Shown here: piece by piece, positions 5,900-7,667 of the stretch
Numbering within the stretch: position 1 is the first letter of the stretch
How the letters are laid out: each line of letters opens with the position of its first letter
Source of the DNA: Competibacteraceae bacterium UBA2788
GTDB taxonomy: Bacteria; Pseudomonadota; Gammaproteobacteria; Competibacterales; Competibacteraceae
DNA: 7,667 nt
Assembly (NCBI GenBank): GCA_002352185.1
Contig: DEHY01000139.1
Location: 2,638 to 10,304, forward strand
Reading direction: 5' to 3'
Position numbers and translations under genes: made by a program
Notes under the pieces: generated by a model
Database searches by the model: none
The model's input: the letters and a program-made list of their open reading frames with translations, nothing else
What the model was told of the DNA's origin: nothing

Positions 5900-6967
5900 A
5901 TGCGCGTTTATTTGCTCTCGACGGCGGTTGCGCCGCTGGGTTCCGGACTGGGCGGCGGGGTGGAACACATGGTCGTCACTGCCGCTCGCCAGTTGCTTGC
6001 GCTCGGTCACCGCGCACCGATCATCGCTCCCATCGGTTCGGTGGCCGACATACCGGATTTGATCGCCCTGCCGGGCCGGCTGGCGCCAACCGCAGTGACC
6101 TACGGGCGTAACCTGCCCCTTCCTATCGAGGCCGACGCCTTTCTGGTCACCGCGCTGCGCTGGTTGACGGCGCGAGCGCAACCCGACGATGTGATCCTGA
6201 ACTTTTCCTATGACTGGCTCCCGCTGTTCCTGAGCGATTACCTGCCCTGCCCACTGGCGACGCTGGTGAGCATGGGGCCACTGAACCGCTCAATGGATTT
6301 GGAAATCCGCCGCTGCGCCGCCCGGCACCCGGAACGGATTGCATTTCTCAGCGCGGTCCAAGCCGCCAGCTTCGACATCAGCAACCCGATCCGGTTGATT
6401 CCACCGGGATTGGATCTCGCGCACTACCCCTATAACGCTCATCCCGGCCACGCCGTAGGCTGGTTGGGACGAATCGCGCCGGAAAAGGGTCTGGAAGATG
6501 TCTTTGCGCTGTCGGCCCGCACCGGCATCACTGTCATGGCGTTCGGCGTGATGCAGCAGCAAGCCTATTGGGATCGGCTGGTGAAAGGCTATCCCAACGC
6601 AGCGGTGCGCTACGGCGGTTTCCTGACCATGCCGGCGCTGGCCGCAGCGGTGCGGGAATTGCGAGCGTTGCTGATGACGCCAAAATGGCTGGAAGCCTTC
6701 GGCATCGTAGGCATCGAAGCGCTGGCCTGCGGTACGCCGGTCATCGCGTATCAGCGCGGCGGCGTGAGCGAGTATGTCCGCGACGGAGAAACCGGCTGGC
6801 TGGTGCAACCCGACGATCTCGACGGGTTATGCGCGGCGGCAGAACAGATTGACGCCATTGACCGGGCGCATTGCCGGGCGCTGGTGGAAAACCGCTACAC
6901 CGTGGCGCATTACGGCGCGGCGCTGGATCGCTGGTTGCGCGTATTGACGGCGGGGGCCAGCGCATGA
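5900..6967 (+). CDS. GT4-family glycosyltransferase, resembling tetrahydrobiopterin glucosyltransferase (BGluT)
   Basis: The 355-residue cytoplasmic protein has the GT-B fold pattern of retaining glycosyltransferases. The N-terminal acceptor domain opens with MRVYLLSTAVAPLGSGLGGG, whose Gly-rich loop is at 14-20. The C-terminal nucleotide-sugar domain has GWLGRIAPEKGLED (187-200) and the GT4 EX7E motif E265-AFGIVGI-E273, followed by ALACGTPVIAYQRGGVSE. STxVxPLGSGxGGGVE, NFSYDWLPLFL, LVSMG, RIAPEKGLED, RALLMTPKWLEAFG and IDRAHCR recall cyanobacterial UDP-glucose:tetrahydrobiopterin glucosyltransferases as I remember them. That enzyme glucosylates the pterin side chain. The next gene is a pterin synthase paralog, which supports a pterin acceptor, but donor and acceptor are inferred. 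ATG 5900 follows GGGAGAGGAG and the TATAAT promoter. The stop overlaps the next start by 4 bp (ATGA). A generic lipid- or polysaccharide-modifying GT4 is the alternative. Confidence 0.85.
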   Translation: MRVYLLSTAVAPLGSGLGGGVEHMVVTAARQLLALGHRAPIIAPIGSVADIPDLIALPGRLAPTAVTYGRNLPLPIEADAFLVTALRWLTARAQPDDVILNFSYDWLPLFLSDYLPCPLATLVSMGPLNRSMDLEIRRCAARHPERIAFLSAVQAASFDISNPIRLIPPGLDLAHYPYNAHPGHAVGWLGRIAPEKGLEDVFALSARTGITVMAFGVMQQQAYWDRLVKGYPNAAVRYGGFLTMPALAAAVRELRALLMTPKWLEAFGIVGIEALACGTPVIAYQRGGVSEYVRDGETGWLVQPDDLDGLCAAAEQIDAIDRAHCRALVENRYTVAHYGAALDRWLRVLTAGASA

Positions 6968-7515
6968 CGATGCCGGATGGACAGCGGAGTTGGACGATCC
7001 ATATCCGCAAGGACACGCTCAAGTTTTCCGCCGCTCACATGACCGTATTTCCCGACGGCGGCAAGGAAAACCTGCACGGCCATAATTATCAGGTCGAACT
7101 GGCGGTGGAACTGGCGGAACCGCCGACGCTGGCGCAAATGCTCAGCTATGAAGTGTTCAAGCAGGCGTTGCGGGCGGTCTGCAACGAATGGGATGAAAAG
7201 GTGCTGATCGCTGCGGCTAACCTGCGGCTGGAACTGCTAACCGCTGCCGCCGGTGAATGCGCCTTCCGGCTGTGCGGCAAGCATTATGTGCTGCCTGCGG
7301 ATGAGGTGGCGATGCTGGCGGTAGACAACATTACCGCCGAGAACCTGGCCCGGCTGCTGTGCGAGCGGTTCTGGGAGCAACTGGCCTGCGACCGCTCTAT
7401 TGCCTGGCGCGAACGGATCGCCCGCGTGAGCTTGCGGATCGACGAATCGCGGGGTCAGGGCGCGACATATAGTATTAGCTTTGGCAACCGATCGCCGGAG
7501 AACGCTGATGAATGA
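6964..7515 (+). CDS. 6-pyruvoyl / 6-carboxytetrahydropterin synthase paralog (COG0720) with atypical active site
   Basis: This is a 183-residue member of the PTPS/QueD family, whose zinc enzymes act on dihydroneopterin triphosphate from GTP. The zinc ligands are present: H25 in FSAAH, and H38 and H40 in LHGHNY. The usual catalytic Cys of CxxxHGH is replaced by K34; instead there is E35-N-L-H38-G-H40, the ExxHGH pattern described for the PTPS-III class, which makes 6-hydroxymethyldihydropterin for folate. The usual Asp-His pair (LDHxxL) reads W-D77-E78-K-V-L, so the catalytic His is also replaced. E. coli QueD has about 120 residues; the extra length includes a segment at about 85-115 (ECAFRLCGKHYVLPADEV) before the conserved NITAENLA. 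The terminal RIDES matches the family's substrate-binding Glu strand. ATG 6964 overlaps the glycosyltransferase stop. An ATG two codons later is possible. Family is secure; the product is not. Confidence 0.9.
   Translation: MTMPDGQRSWTIHIRKDTLKFSAAHMTVFPDGGKENLHGHNYQVELAVELAEPPTLAQMLSYEVFKQALRAVCNEWDEKVLIAAANLRLELLTAAAGECAFRLCGKHYVLPADEVAMLAVDNITAENLARLLCERFWEQLACDRSIAWRERIARVSLRIDESRGQGATYSISFGNRSPENADE
7497..7500 (+). promoter_or_regulatory. Ribosome binding site inside the pterin synthase gene
   Basis: GGAG ends 7 nt before ATG 7508 and lies within the last codons of the pterin synthase gene. It supports the overlapping start of the following SDR and its co-translation. Confidence 0.7.
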
Positions 7516-7667
7516 CGCCGCGCATTCCCTGCCATTGCGCCATCAGGTCGCTTTAATCACCGGCGGCGGTCGAGGCATCGGCGCGGCCACGGCGGAGGCG
7601 CTGGCGCGTAAAGGCGCTCATGTTATCGTCGCCAGCCGCACCGAAGCGGAATTGACCGCCACGGTCG
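7508..7667 (+). CDS. SDR-family oxidoreductase, N-terminal fragment; 3' end outside the window
   Basis: The first 53 residues of a classical short-chain dehydrogenase are visible. The cofactor motif TGGGRGIG is at 18-25, in the context VALITGGGRGIGAATAEALA. An Arg two residues after beta-2 (VASRTEAEL, R44) suggests NADP(H). The catalytic Tyr and Lys lie beyond the window. ATG 7508 overlaps the end of the pterin synthase gene by 8 bp and has GGAG at 7497-7500 with 7-nt spacing, so it is the third gene of the same operon. In this company a pterin-side-chain or pteridine reductase, analogous to sepiapterin reductase, is a reasonable guess. The fragment cannot separate that from other SDR roles. 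Confidence 0.92.
   Translation, partial: MNDAAHSLPLRHQVALITGGGRGIGAATAEALARKGAHVIVASRTEAELTATV

Noticed and set aside
6871..6963. Earlier start for the pterin synthase paralog inside the glycosyltransferase gene
   Set aside because: The extra residues are unlike the family N-terminus, and ATG 6964 gives the classic 4-bp coupled overlap.
6964..7515. Annotating the pterin synthase paralog as QueD for queuosine synthesis
   Set aside because: The catalytic Cys and His are missing, the protein is too long, and no queC, queE or queF neighbour is present.

Overview
The window is GC-rich, densely packed bacterial chromosome. The best fit is a gammaproteobacterium. The PurF C-terminus is of the Escherichia coli type, and purF is followed directly by an O-succinylhomoserine sulfhydrylase gene (metZ), an order I know from Pseudomonas. 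A GTGGCACGGGCTTCC-type inverted repeat suggests a genome rich in REP-like elements. I cannot name the species from the sequence. There is no tRNA, rRNA, CRISPR array or intact insertion sequence.

Layout. Positions 1-2651 (+ strand) hold housekeeping metabolism: the 3' part of purF, metZ, and a YigB-like HAD phosphatase whose start overlaps the metZ stop. Only 8 bp separate this block from the convergent gene at 2660-3397 (- strand), a complete carbonyl-reductase-like SDR with a strong Shine-Dalgarno. A 251-bp gap (3398-3648) follows. It holds possible promoter and operator sequence and a perfect 21-bp inverted repeat. Positions 3649-5768 (- strand) encode two exported proteins that overlap by 4 bp: an uncharacterised outer-membrane-type lipoprotein (transcribed first) and a secreted DUF3047 protein.

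A 131-bp divergent intergenic region with a perfect TATAAT box leads into a second + strand operon that runs off the window: a GT4 glycosyltransferase (5900-6967), a 6-pyruvoyl/6-carboxytetrahydropterin synthase paralog (6964-7515) and the start of another SDR (7508 onward). All three overlap by 4-8 bp, so they are probably translated together.

This last operon is the most interesting part. As I remember the cyanobacterial tetrahydrobiopterin glucosyltransferases (BGluT), the glycosyltransferase looks like them. A pterin synthase paralog and an SDR are what one would expect for making, reducing and glycosylating a pterin. The pterin synthase keeps the zinc histidines but lacks the usual catalytic Cys and His. 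It has an ExxHGH motif instead, so the chemistry may differ from both queuosine and biopterin synthesis. The pterin-glycoside reading is an inference from family resemblance and gene order.
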